This document shows positions 1 through 7,123 of a stretch of 41,885 nt of DNA, piece by piece (within the stretch, counting starts at the first letter, position 1; each line of letters opens with the position of its first letter). The notes under the pieces are model-generated. The model saw only the letters and a list, made by a program, of their open reading frames with translations. It searched no databases and was not told where the DNA came from. The stretch covers positions 1-41,885 of the forward strand of contig JALFUW010000040.1 in the NCBI GenBank assembly GCA_022786995.1, given 5' to 3'. The stretch is from Clostridiales bacterium. GTDB taxonomy: Bacteria > Bacillota > Clostridia > Oscillospirales > Oscillospiraceae. The position numbers and the translations under genes were made by a program.

Positions 1-1
1 C

Positions 2-163
2 GGGCTGGGCTACCGCAAGGAATCTCCGAGGATTGATGTGGCAACAGAACCCTACCCAGGCAGATGGACGCATCATGTGATGGTAGGAACGCCCGATGAA
101 ATCGACGAAGAACTGCTGGGCTGGATTCAGGAAGCGGCGGATTTTTCTGCCTCCAAGAGGTGA
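2..163 (+). CDS. C-terminal fragment of a DUF5655-like protein
   Basis: An open frame enters from the left edge and runs 53 codons to TGA. The visible tail has a tryptophan- and histidine-containing strand (RWTHHVMV) followed by an acidic helix (DEIDEELLGWIQEA), which resembles the end of the DUF5655 family of small proteins of unknown function. The stop codon sits at the ribosome binding site of the following hydrolase, so the two are probably cotranscribed. Only the last third is visible; the family call rests on memory of the family pattern and is moderate. Confidence 0.55.
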   Translation, partial: GLGYRKESPRIDVATEPYPGRWTHHVMVGTPDEIDEELLGWIQEAADFSASKR

Positions 164-167
164 TACT

Positions 168-977
168 ATGCTGTACAACGCGAAAAACGGCACTTTGAAG
201 ATCGGCGGTTCGGAAATGGACTACATCCGCTTTGGTACCGGCGAGAGAATCCTTGTGATGCTTCCTGGCTTGGGGGATGGTTTGCGCTCTGTGAAAGGCA
301 CGGCTCTGCCCATGGCGTTTACCTACCGGGTGTTTGCCAAAGACTTCACGGTCTATGCGTTCAGCCGGAAGAATGCGCTGCCCCAGGGCTATACCACCCG
401 GGAAATGGCGGCGGATCAGGCACAGGCTATGGAGCAGCTTGGCATCCAAAAGGCGGATGTGCTGGGGGCTTCCATGGGCGGAATGATTGCCCAGCACCTT
501 GCCATTGACTACCCGGAAAAGGTGGGCAAGCTGATTCTGACCGTCACCTCCGCCAGACCCAATCCGACTCTGGAAGCCTCCATTGAGGAATGGGTGTCCT
601 GCGCCAAACGGGGCGACCATACCGCTTTCATGGACAGCAATGTGCGGCGAATCTATTCGGAGGAATATTACAGAAAGAACAAGTGGCTGGTTCCCATCAT
701 GGGCAAGCTGACGAAGCCTAAGACCTATGACCGATTTTTCATTCAGGCGGAGGCCTGCCTGAAACACAGCGCCTACGAAAGTCTGCACCAGATTCAGGCC
801 CCAACGCTTGTCATTGGCGGCGGGAAAGACCATGTTTTGGGCGGTGACGCATCCAGAGAGATCGCGGCCCAAATCCCCGGCGCACAGCTACGGATGTACG
901 AACAATGGGGTCACGGCCTGTATGAAGAGGCCAAGGATTTTAACCAAATTGTTCTGGACTTTTTGTGTGCGTTTTGA
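168..977 (+). CDS. alpha/beta hydrolase
   Basis: A 269-residue alpha/beta-hydrolase-fold protein. The nucleophile elbow is GASMGG (Ser about 102), the acid lies in GGGKDHV (about 216) and the catalytic histidine in WGHG (about 247). An N-terminal LPGLGDG supplies the oxyanion-hole loop. Length and motif order fit small esterase/lactonase-type hydrolases; the substrate cannot be read from sequence. The ATG at 168 is preferred over an upstream in-frame ATG at 96 because AAGAGG precedes it, because it gives the normal family N-terminus, and because the upstream extension overlaps the preceding gene. It is the second gene of a close-packed cluster with DUF2200, DUF1801 and DUF1905 genes. Confidence 0.85.
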   Translation: MLYNAKNGTLKIGGSEMDYIRFGTGERILVMLPGLGDGLRSVKGTALPMAFTYRVFAKDFTVYAFSRKNALPQGYTTREMAADQAQAMEQLGIQKADVLGASMGGMIAQHLAIDYPEKVGKLILTVTSARPNPTLEASIEEWVSCAKRGDHTAFMDSNVRRIYSEEYYRKNKWLVPIMGKLTKPKTYDRFFIQAEACLKHSAYESLHQIQAPTLVIGGGKDHVLGGDASREIAAQIPGAQLRMYEQWGHGLYEEAKDFNQIVLDFLCAF

Positions 978-989
978 TAAGGAGACAGA

Positions 990-1337
990 ATGACCAACGA
1001 AAAAGTATTTGCCATGTCCTTTGCCAAGGTGCACCCCATGCTGATTGCCAAGGCGGAGCGGAAGGGGCGAACCCGTGACGAAGTGCTTGCGGTCACCGCA
1101 TGGCTGACGGGCTACAGTCGGGAGCAGCTGGAGCAGCTGCTGGTTTCGGACATCACCTACGGCGACTTTTTCCGCAACGCCCCCGCGCTGAACCCTGCGC
1201 GAAAGCAGATCAAAGGCTCTGTCTGCGGCGTGAAGGTGGAGACTATCCAAGACCCGCTGATGCAGGAAATTCGGTATCTTGACAAGCTGGTGGACGAGCT
1301 TGCCAAGGGGAAGCCGATGGAAAAAATCATGAGGTAA
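990..1337 (+). CDS. DUF2200 family protein
   Basis: A 115-residue protein matching the DUF2200 pattern. It has an N-terminal VFAMSFAKVHPMLIAKAERKGR block, a helical WLTGYS segment, then a short basic region and a C-terminal helix ending KPMEKIMR. No function is established for this family. It starts 12 bases after the hydrolase stop with an AAGGAG site and is followed after 5 bases by the DUF1801 gene, so it belongs to the same transcription unit. There are no transmembrane segments and no catalytic motif that I can recognise. Confidence 0.8.
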   Translation: MTNEKVFAMSFAKVHPMLIAKAERKGRTRDEVLAVTAWLTGYSREQLEQLLVSDITYGDFFRNAPALNPARKQIKGSVCGVKVETIQDPLMQEIRYLDKLVDELAKGKPMEKIMR

Positions 1338-1342
1338 AGACG

Positions 1343-1897
1343 ATGTGGACTTGCCCGAAATGCGGAAGGAACTTTCGCAACTGCAACCAAAGCCATTACT
1401 GTGGAAAAGCCCCGCTGACCATCGAGGAATATATCCAGGGGCAGCCGGAAGAAGTGCAGCCGATTCTGCGGCAGCTTCAGGAAACCATCCACGGGGCGAT
1501 CCCCGAAGCAAAGGAGAAGATTTCCTGGAGCATGCCCACCTTCTGGAAGGGGCGCAACCTGATCCAGTTCGCGGCATCCCAGAAGCATATCGGGCTGTAT
1601 CCCGGCCCCGAGGCGGTGGAAGCCTTTGCTGAACGACTGGCATCCTTTCCCACCAGCAAAGGAACTATCCGTCTGCCGCTGGACCGGCCCATGCCTCTGG
1701 AACTGATTGCCGACATTGCCCGGTGCGCGAGGAAAACAATGGAAAATAAAGAAAGGGAGCATGGCTGTGGGCAAACAGTACGAATACAATGCGGTCATTC
1801 GCGAACTGCCGGAAAAGGGTGGTGCCTATGTGGTGTTCCCCTGGAACATCCGGGAGGAGTTCGGCAAAGGCCGTGTCAAGGTGCACGCCACCTTTGA
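1343..1897 (+). CDS. zinc-ribbon/DUF1801 domain protein with anomalous tail
   Basis: The first 135 residues are a normal small protein: a CPKCG...HYC zinc-ribbon-like start, then a DUF1801-type domain with the conserved KEKISWSMPTFWKGRNLIQF core and a KHIGLYPGP strand. DUF1801 proteins (YdhG/YdeI-like) have no firmly known function. The last 48 or so residues are atypical, rich in Cys/Gly/Arg, and read through the start of the next gene in another frame for 137 bases. A TAA in a neighbouring frame at 1747 would end the protein at the expected length, so a one-base indel near 1730-1745 is plausible. The start is supported by GAGGT nine bases upstream. Confidence 0.75.
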   Translation: MWTCPKCGRNFRNCNQSHYCGKAPLTIEEYIQGQPEEVQPILRQLQETIHGAIPEAKEKISWSMPTFWKGRNLIQFAASQKHIGLYPGPEAVEAFAERLASFPTSKGTIRLPLDRPMPLELIADIARCARKTMENKEREHGCGQTVRIQCGHSRTAGKGWCLCGVPLEHPGGVRQRPCQGARHL

Positions 1898-2054
1898 CGG
1901 TATCCCCTATGACGGCAGTATCGTCAACATGGGCGTGAAAAATGAGGATGGCTCTGTCTGCTATATTCTCGGCATGCTGAAATCTATCCGTACTCGGTTG
2001 GGCAAGGGCGACGGAGATACCGTCCATATTGTGATCCGGGAGCGGACAGAATAA
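1761..2054 (+). CDS. DUF1905 domain protein
   Basis: A 97-residue protein of the DUF1905 family, a small beta-barrel-like domain. It has KYEYNAVIRELPEKGGAYVVFP near the N-terminus, KVHATFDGIPYDGSI in the middle and GDTVHIVIRERTE at the end. It is often found next to DUF1801/YdeI proteins, as here; function is unknown. The ATG at 1761 follows GAAAGGGAG and gives the usual N-terminus, whereas an in-frame ATG at 1707 would add a run of basic residues inside the DUF1801 gene. Its stop lies just before the hairpin at 2056. Confidence 0.8.
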   Translation: MAVGKQYEYNAVIRELPEKGGAYVVFPWNIREEFGKGRVKVHATFDGIPYDGSIVNMGVKNEDGSVCYILGMLKSIRTRLGKGDGDTVHIVIRERTE

Positions 2055-2055
2055 G

Positions 2056-2092
2056 CAAGACCAGGAACCATAATGGCTCCTGGTCAATTGTG
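2056..2092 (+). repeat. hairpin repeat, copy 1
   Basis: A stem-loop with GACCAGGA arms around a TAA loop lies directly after the DUF1905 stop and between convergent genes, so it may act as a terminator, although no good T-run follows. An almost identical copy occurs at 4026-4062. The closing base pair differs in a compensatory way (A-T here, G-C there), which suggests the fold itself is kept. Confidence 0.6.
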
Positions 2093-2105
2093 ATTTTGAC
2101 AACTT

Positions 2106-3350
2106 CTATTCGCTGTATAGCCGCATTTTGATACCGCCATTTTGGAGATAGTGGTAGACATTTTCGATACGGCACTGGACATCCTCGTTATCAAACAGGT
2201 CTGTTCTCCATGTGCGGAATGCCGCGATATGGGTCTCTATGTCTGTAAAGAAGTAGTCTGTCACATTATAGGCAATATACTGGCTATCTTCATAGACGAT
2301 GTGGGAAGACAGCTCGCTGACTGGAATGAGCTGCCCATGGATCAGCGTGTAAGCATCGGGTATCTGGCATTGCTGGGCATCGTAAATCATGACATAACCG
2401 ATTTCGATGGCATCACCCTGAACCCGGTACAAGTCCGCCTGATGCTGCGGAATCACAACCTCGAACACCTTGGCGGTATCTTCCCAGGATGCGCCCACCG
2501 GAAAGAAGTAGCTGTCCAACGAGGATTCGTGGATTCCAATGAGCTGATACTGTACATCCTCCGGCAGATTCTTGTCAAAGATGGTTCCTTCGGGAGGATC
2601 ATCGTACAGAAAATACGGAGCCGGGGATACCGGGTGAATGACGGTTTTCCCGGAAATCTGGATCAGCTCTGCGCACGCTTCGTAATATTCTCCGATTACT
2701 TCCGCGCGCTTGCCCGGTTCCAAAAGCGTCTCGATGAAGAAATCCTGCAAATCCGTTTCAACCTGCTGGGTCAGCTCCGGGTCAGCGTCTGCTGGTGAAA
2801 CTGGTTCTGGATATACGTTTTTATCCAATACAGTTTCCGCAAAATCCACACTGCATATCCAGTCCTGACCGAAAACAAAGTTGTTATTGGTCAGGATCAA
2901 ATAATAGGAATCATTGTGAAGCGGCTTTTCCAGTTCCTCCAAATCGTATGCCTTGGACAGGTCAATTGTCAGAGTTCCGCTGCTTTGGGCAGGAATGCGG
3001 GTTCCGCTGAAAAGCACCTCCCCATGGGCGGGGATTTCCTGCCCTTCTGACCAGCGTTCCAGCTTCAGCTTCTTCTGGAAATGAAGGACTTTATCGGATT
3101 TATTCTCGATATGGATTTCAACAATTCCGTTTCCCTTGTAAGAAGACTGGAAAGACAGATCATCACCGGCAAGGCTACTGAACAGCATTGGTGCACATGC
3201 CATCAATCCTAGTGCGACGATAACCGCCGCCACCAAGACAGCCATCCATTTCCTTGCTCGTCTATGTGCCAGGAAATACTCGGGATGTGCTTCCGCAATA
3301 TAGCAGTCCTGAATCTCGCCTATGGCATCCTGCAAACGAATCGCGCTCAT
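2106..3350 (-). CDS. membrane-anchored anti-sigma factor-like protein
   Basis: A 414-residue protein. A cytoplasmic N-terminus of about 40 residues (RLQDAIGEIQDCYIAEAHPEYF) is followed by one transmembrane helix (MAVLVAAVIVALGLMACAPML) and a large extracytoplasmic part with beta-rich segments. This layout, and the position directly behind an ECF sigma factor, indicate an anti-sigma factor: the short cytoplasmic part would hold the sigma factor and the outer domain sense a signal. The ATG at 3350 overlaps the sigma stop codon, which implies translational coupling; a longer upstream start would lie inside the sigma gene. The outer domain is not one I can name. Confidence 0.65.
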   Translation of the reverse strand: MSAIRLQDAIGEIQDCYIAEAHPEYFLAHRRARKWMAVLVAAVIVALGLMACAPMLFSSLAGDDLSFQSSYKGNGIVEIHIENKSDKVLHFQKKLKLERWSEGQEIPAHGEVLFSGTRIPAQSSGTLTIDLSKAYDLEELEKPLHNDSYYLILTNNNFVFGQDWICSVDFAETVLDKNVYPEPVSPADADPELTQQVETDLQDFFIETLLEPGKRAEVIGEYYEACAELIQISGKTVIHPVSPAPYFLYDDPPEGTIFDKNLPEDVQYQLIGIHESSLDSYFFPVGASWEDTAKVFEVVIPQHQADLYRVQGDAIEIGYVMIYDAQQCQIPDAYTLIHGQLIPVSELSSHIVYEDSQYIAYNVTDYFFTDIETHIAAFRTWRTDLFDNEDVQCRIENVYHYLQNGGIKMRLYSE

Positions 3351-3907
3351 AGAAAAATGCCCTCCTTTTTCAAACGAAGTCTCAGCTTCTCTCTGGTTCG
3401 CAGCAATGTCATTTTCACCTTGCTCTCGCTCCATGAAAAGCGCTGTGCGATTTCCACTATGGAATCGCAATACCAGTAGCGGCATACGAAGACCTGCCGC
3501 TGTGGTGCTGGCAGTCCAGTCAGAAAGTCATTCAAAACGGAAACCAGCTCCCGGTTATCGATCTGCTCATCGATTGTGCGATTGGTTGGAATGCAGTCCG
3601 CCAATTCGTCCAGCGAGAGGTCCGCTTCGGTTCCTCTGCGCTTCCCGGCTGTGTTCATGCGGTGTTTTTTCAAAGCCAGCCTGCGTGTGATTTTTCCGAG
3701 GAACGTAGATAGAACTGCGGGTCGATGGGGAGGCATGGCATTCCAAGCCCCAAGGTAAGTATCATTTACACTTTCCTCCACGTCCTCATAGAGTGCAAGA
3801 ATATGATTGGCGATGGAAAACAAGTATTTCTCATACTTCTTTTTCGTTTCTGAGATGGCTGTTTCCTGACGGCTCCAATACAGGTCAATGATTTGATTGT
3901 CGTCCAT
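3347..3907 (-). CDS. ECF-type RNA polymerase sigma factor
   Basis: A 186-residue sigma-70 family protein. Region 2 covers about residues 20-90 (YLFSIANHILALYEDVEESVNDTYLGAWN, with the DVEE/VNDTY core) and region 4 about 120-180 (LTGLPAPQRQVFVCRYWYCDSIVEIAQRF..SESKVKMTLLRTREKLR). It would direct RNA polymerase to a small regulon, probably including its own operon. AGGAGGCTGGGAA precedes the ATG. Its last codon overlaps the start of the downstream membrane gene, the usual sigma/anti-sigma arrangement. Confidence 0.88.
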   Translation of the reverse strand: MDDNQIIDLYWSRQETAISETKKKYEKYLFSIANHILALYEDVEESVNDTYLGAWNAMPPHRPAVLSTFLGKITRRLALKKHRMNTAGKRRGTEADLSLDELADCIPTNRTIDEQIDNRELVSVLNDFLTGLPAPQRQVFVCRYWYCDSIVEIAQRFSWSESKVKMTLLRTREKLRLRLKKEGIFL

Positions 3908-3944
3908 TTCCCAGCCTCCTTTATTATAAGATTGAAAGACCTTT

Positions 3945-3982
3945 CACCTATATACTACCGCTAAAAAATAATTTGTCACATA
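3945..3982 (-). promoter_or_regulatory. possible promoter of the sigma/anti-sigma operon
   Basis: On the minus strand GTGACA and TAGTAT are 16 bases apart in an AT-rich stretch, about 50 bases upstream of the sigma start. A second TATAAT lies nearer the ribosome binding site without a good -35. ECF operons often use self-specific promoters, so the sigma-A reading is tentative. Confidence 0.3.
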
Positions 3983-4025
3983 TTTTTTCGGAATTTGTTG
4001 GTTGGACTAACCCTGTGTATAATAG

Positions 4026-4062
4026 GCAAGACCAGGAACCGTAACGGCTCCTGGTCAATTTC
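4026..4062 (-). repeat. hairpin repeat, copy 2
   Basis: Second copy of the 35-base GACCAGGA hairpin element seen at 2056, in the same orientation on the plus strand. It lies between the sigma operon promoter region and the stop of the minus-strand gene at 4062, so it may end that transcript. The two copies bracket the sigma/anti-sigma pair. Confidence 0.6.
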
Positions 4063-4358
4063 TATTCCGCCAGCTCCCGCGCCAGCAGCATTCCGATCTG
4101 CACTCCATGTACAAATCCAGACCGCTCATGTTCCCGGCAGAGGAAGCACACTGGGTTTATGATCTCGTCCATCTTCTCCAGCGGCACCCCGTTCATCAGC
4201 TGGTACAGCTCATGAAAACCATCCTTGATCTGAGCGTTCGCCATGGGGTTACACTCGCTGTAGGCTTCATAGAGAAGGTTCAGAACGGAATCAGCCTCCC
4301 CCAAATCCGGGGGATGGGTGTCCAAGCGGCGGCGAAGGGCGGACAGATATTCGGTCAT
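4062..4358 (-). CDS. small protein of unknown function (DUF6809-like)
   Basis: A 98-residue, mostly helical, acidic protein. The C-terminal SGFVHGVQIGMLLARELAE helix resembles the end of DUF6809-type clostridial proteins (pattern F-x-x-G-x-x-x-G), but the match is weak. Start chosen at ATG 4358 because AGGAGGTGTTTCTT precedes it exactly; an earlier in-frame ATG has no such site. It stands alone between the sigma operon and the integrative cassette. No function is inferred. Confidence 0.6.
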   Translation of the reverse strand: MTEYLSALRRRLDTHPPDLGEADSVLNLLYEAYSECNPMANAQIKDGFHELYQLMNGVPLEKMDEIINPVCFLCREHERSGFVHGVQIGMLLARELAE

Positions 4359-4477
4359 AAGAAACACCTCCTGAAAAGTTTGTGTGATGTTACCTCTGAC
4401 TGGGTAAAATAGCAAGTTCAATTTACAAATTATTCCAAAACAGTTTGCAATTTCGACTTAGAGAGAGGTTTGGAATA

Positions 4478-4486
4478 TGTTATAAT
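4478..4486 (+). promoter_or_regulatory. extended -10 promoter of the integrative cassette
   Basis: TGTTATAAT (TG-n-TATAAT) forms a textbook extended -10 box with no convincing -35. Transcription would begin near 4493 and run through the structured leader into the excisionase-like gene. Confidence 0.55.
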
Positions 4487-4495
4487 CACGGTGTA

Positions 4496-4657
4496 GCATA
4501 GCGCAAAAAAACGGACAGGAAGTGAAGCCGATTGCAGGAAAGCAAAATACATAATCCCGCACAGCACCGCGCAAATGCAGCCGCCCGAACAGAGGGTGGC
4601 ACTTTGCGCTGTATGTCTGTGCGGGGATTTTTGCTTCCGGGCTATGACGCGCTATGC
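4496..4657 (+). promoter_or_regulatory. nested inverted-repeat leader (attenuator-like)
   Basis: Four nested pairs of arms face each other: 4496-4504 with 4649-4657 (9 of 9 bases), 4537-4564 with 4617-4638 (two long blocks with small bulges, core CCCGCACAG/CTGTGCGGG), 4569-4575 with 4603-4609 (GCGCAAA/TTTGCGC) and 4580-4586 with 4594-4600. GATTTTTGC follows the core stem, so the inner part could terminate transcription. The whole lies between the promoter at 4478 and the gene at 4736. It could be an attenuator, a small RNA or a replication/transfer origin; sequence alone does not decide. Confidence 0.6.
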
Positions 4658-4735
4658 ACCTATTCTAAAAAACGAAGGAGCTGATGAACATGGAGGCAGT
4701 TATCAACCATCGCGGACAAGAACCATGGAGGGTGA

Positions 4736-4939
4736 ATGAACGAATCAATCTACAAAAGCTACGACGAACTGCCGCTGTTTCTGAATGCCAGAATGGTGGC
4801 GCAGCTGCTGGGGGTATCCCCGTCCTCTGCTTATGAACTGATGCACGAAAAAGGCTTTCCCGCTCTGCGGATCGGCAGCCGTCTGGTGGTTCCCAAGGCG
4901 GAATTCCAGAACTGGGTAAAGGAGCGGATGGGCCGATGA
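4736..4939 (+). CDS. excisionase-family helix-turn-helix protein
   Basis: A 67-residue protein with a MerR/AlpA-like winged helix: LFLNARMVAQLLGVSPSSAYELMHEKGFPALRIGSRLVVPKAEFQNWV. The pattern (helix-turn-helix, then GFP..RIG.R..VPK..F..W) is typical of excisionase/Xis-type DNA-binding proteins of Firmicutes integrative elements, where they bend DNA at attachment sites or regulate the element. GGAGGG precedes the ATG. The stop overlaps the next start (ATGA), so the two are translationally coupled. Confidence 0.82.
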   Translation: MNESIYKSYDELPLFLNARMVAQLLGVSPSSAYELMHEKGFPALRIGSRLVVPKAEFQNWVKERMGR

Positions 4940-5343
4940 AGTATAACCGCTATCCCAGCCGGGATGCCATCCGAAATTACTTCCCGCTGCCCAATGAGAT
5001 TTTTCAGCTGGGGCTGACGCCGGGAGAGCTGGCGGTGTACGCATTCCTGCTGAAATGTGAGAACCGGGAGACCTACCAGTGCTACCCCAGCTACCGCACC
5101 ATCGGGGAAGCGGTGGGCATGAGCCGCAACACGGTGAAAAAGCACGTGGACAGTCTGGTGGAAAAGCGGCTGCTCTACACGGAGCCGACCACAGTGACGT
5201 TGCAGGATGGAACCAAGCGCAACGGGAGTCTGCTCTATACCATCCGGCCCATACAGGAAGCGAAGGAATATTACGTGGAGCAGCAGGCAAAAGTCAACGA
5301 GGAAGCGCGGCTGAAGGCCCAAAAGAAGCATGCCCCGCTTTGA
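4936..5343 (+). CDS. RepA-like winged-helix replication/regulatory protein
   Basis: A 135-residue protein with an N-terminal YFPLPNEIFQLGLTPGELAVYAFLLKCENR segment followed by a classic helix-turn-helix (SYRTIGEAVGMSRNTVKKHVDSLVEKRLL) and a wing. Such proteins are common in small integrative elements of Clostridia and resemble the N-terminal part of plasmid RepA/phage replication initiators; a purely regulatory role is also possible. The C-terminus is short, charged and helical. It is coupled to the excisionase-like gene and lies upstream of two integrases, so it belongs to the same mobile cassette. Confidence 0.75.
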   Translation: MKYNRYPSRDAIRNYFPLPNEIFQLGLTPGELAVYAFLLKCENRETYQCYPSYRTIGEAVGMSRNTVKKHVDSLVEKRLLYTEPTTVTLQDGTKRNGSLLYTIRPIQEAKEYYVEQQAKVNEEARLKAQKKHAPL

Positions 5344-5374
5344 GCCGATTGTGCGGGGTGTTTCCGATTTTCCT

Positions 5375-5412
5375 CCCCGGTAAGGGTGAGATACCACCCT
5401 GCCGGGGTTTGC
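5375..5412 (+). terminator. hairpin after the RepA-like gene
   Basis: CCCCGG and AGGGTG arms pair with CACCCT and CCGGGG around a short loop, followed by TTTG. It lies 32 bases after the stop codon and probably ends the xis-rep transcript. Confidence 0.55.
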
Positions 5413-5962
5413 CCAAATTGACGGCACTTACGCGCCGGTTTGGACGCCACAGAGCCTGAATGCTAGGGAAGAACCGAACGCACCTGCAGACAGACACGAT
5501 GCCCCGGTGATGCACCGCCGGGGCATTTTCCGGAAAAAGTTAGGAATACCCGGACTTGCGGATTTGGGAATCGGACGGCAGATGGACGCAGAACCACAGG
5601 GTCGAAAATCAAGCAGGAGAAAGGATAGGCGTCGTCGCCTATCCGAGGGGTGACATTGTCGGGCAATGCCCGCCAAGAAAACGGGGGTTTACCGGGAAAA
5701 CAAACCGATTCCAAAATAAAATGACGGAATTTCATTAGGCGTCGGTAAACGGGGCTGTGGGTCGTGATAGGTGCCGTAGAACCGAATTTCCTTAGAGCCG
5801 CAACGTTTCCATGTGGGTTACGGACTGGGTCGGCGCCATTTTTCCAGGTCAAGTCTCAAAAAACCAACCAGATTGAAAAGGAGGAAAATTGTTGGAAATT
5901 ACGAGTAGCTATCACCCGGTTTCTGTGGTAGTGTTGTGAGCTGACACAGGGGAGGGATGCAC
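5413..5962. other. structured non-coding gap before the integrases
   Basis: No credible gene is visible in this 550-base gap. It holds several strong hairpins: 5499-5526 (ATGCCCCGG stem followed by TTT, terminator-like), 5623-5644 (perfect 9-base stem with a TCGT loop) and 5660-5672 (CGGGC/GCCCG). GTTTACCG near 5688 also has an inverted partner CGGTAAAC near 5744. Its place directly upstream of the integrase genes would suit integrase arm-binding sites and attP, but I could not identify a core site. Confidence 0.45.
5499..5530 (+). terminator. rho-independent terminator-like hairpin
   Basis: Nine-base perfect GC-rich stem (ATGCCCCGG with CCGGGGCAT) and a 10-base loop, followed by TTTCC. Confidence 0.5.
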
Positions 5963-7114
5963 ATGGCAAAACGAAGACCCGCAGGTGACGGACTAGTGCG
6001 CAAGCGCAGCGACGGACGCTGGGAGGGCAGAATTGTGGTGGGACACAAGGCGGATGGCAGCCCCATCTTCCGCTCGGTGTTCGCCAAAACTCAGGGGGAA
6101 CTTCTGAAAAAACTCCACAGCCGGATGGGGGAATATCGGGACGTGGAGCTGACGGAAGAATCCGGTATGACGCTGGGGCAGTGGCTGGATAAATGGCTGG
6201 CAGATTACATGACCCTGACCGTCCGGGAAAGCACCCTGAGCAGCTATAAAAGCATAACGGAGCACCACATCAAGCCCCTGCTGGGGGACGAAAAGATCGG
6301 CTCCATCACCACCGCCGACATCCAGAAAATGTACAACTGGCTCCGGGAGAACGGGCGTGTCAGCGAGCATTATGAGAAAGGGAATGCCCTGTCGGACACC
6401 TTTATCCGCCGCGTTCACATGATGCTCCATCAGGCGCTGGACGTGGCGGTGCGGGAGCGGCTGATCCCGAAAAATCCCACCGAAGGAACCATCATTCCCA
6501 AAGTGAATTACGCGCCCAAGCAGATTCTGACGGAGGAGCAGCTGGAAAAATTCATGGAAGCGCTGAAGCAGGATCCGCTGTGGTATGACTTCTTCTACAC
6601 GGAGCTGACCACAGGAATGCGCCGTGGCGAGATCTGCGGTCTCAAGTGGCAGGACTTCGATGACAAGACCGGCAGGCTTCACATTCACCGCTCTGTCGGC
6701 ACGCGGAAGGGCGGCGGTGTCCGGGTGGGAGAAACGAAAACGGAATCCGGCGCAAGAACCATTCTCCTGCCGCCCAGCACGGCGGAAATTCTGAAACAGC
6801 GGAAAAAGAAATCCTACAGCGATTGGATCTTCCACAATCCCACGGTGCCAGAGCTGCCCCTGAACCCGGCAAGCGCATACCGGCACCTGAAAGTCCTGCT
6901 GCGAAAGGCAGAGCTTCCGCCCATTCGGTTCCACGATTTGAGACATACGTTCGCGACCCATGCTCTGAACAGCGGCGTGGATGCCAAAACCCTGTCAGGG
7001 ATTTTGGGACACACCAACGCGTCCTTCACGCTGGATACCTACACCCACATGACCACGGATATGCACCGCAAAGCGGCGGGGGTTGTGGGTGGATTCCTGG
7101 ACGAGATTATGTGA
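5963..7114 (+). CDS. tyrosine recombinase/integrase 1
   Basis: A 383-residue Tn916-Int-like recombinase. It has an N-terminal AP2-like arm-binding domain (GDGLVRKRSDGRWEGRIVVGHKADG, then FAKTQGELLKKL), a SAM-like core-binding domain (about 65-170) and a catalytic domain. The catalytic domain carries the first arginine in TGMRRGEICGLKW, then HDLRHTFATH, LGHTN and the nucleophile in LDTYTHM. All catalytic residues are present, so it should be active. The ATG at 5963 is chosen because GGAGGG lies 7 bases upstream; the ATG at 5957 would be too close. The stop is 9 bases before integrase 2. Confidence 0.93.
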   Translation: MAKRRPAGDGLVRKRSDGRWEGRIVVGHKADGSPIFRSVFAKTQGELLKKLHSRMGEYRDVELTEESGMTLGQWLDKWLADYMTLTVRESTLSSYKSITEHHIKPLLGDEKIGSITTADIQKMYNWLRENGRVSEHYEKGNALSDTFIRRVHMMLHQALDVAVRERLIPKNPTEGTIIPKVNYAPKQILTEEQLEKFMEALKQDPLWYDFFYTELTTGMRRGEICGLKWQDFDDKTGRLHIHRSVGTRKGGGVRVGETKTESGARTILLPPSTAEILKQRKKKSYSDWIFHNPTVPELPLNPASAYRHLKVLLRKAELPPIRFHDLRHTFATHALNSGVDAKTLSGILGHTNASFTLDTYTHMTTDMHRKAAGVVGGFLDEIM

Positions 7115-7123
7115 GGTAACGCC

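Noticed and set aside
1..4060. Defence island made of the small DUF genes and the sigma pair
   Set aside because: None of the proteins shows nuclease, NTPase or other defence-type motifs; they are ordinary small accessory genes.
4556..4625. CRISPR repeat or array
   Set aside because: The repeated arms are inverted, not regularly spaced direct repeats with spacers; no array was seen anywhere in the window.
4684..4836. 50-codon reading frame starting at an ATG behind AAGGAG, overlapping the excisionase-like gene
   Set aside because: It overlaps a well supported gene over most of its length and its translation has no recognisable pattern. It could be a leader peptide but nothing beyond the Shine-Dalgarno site supports it.
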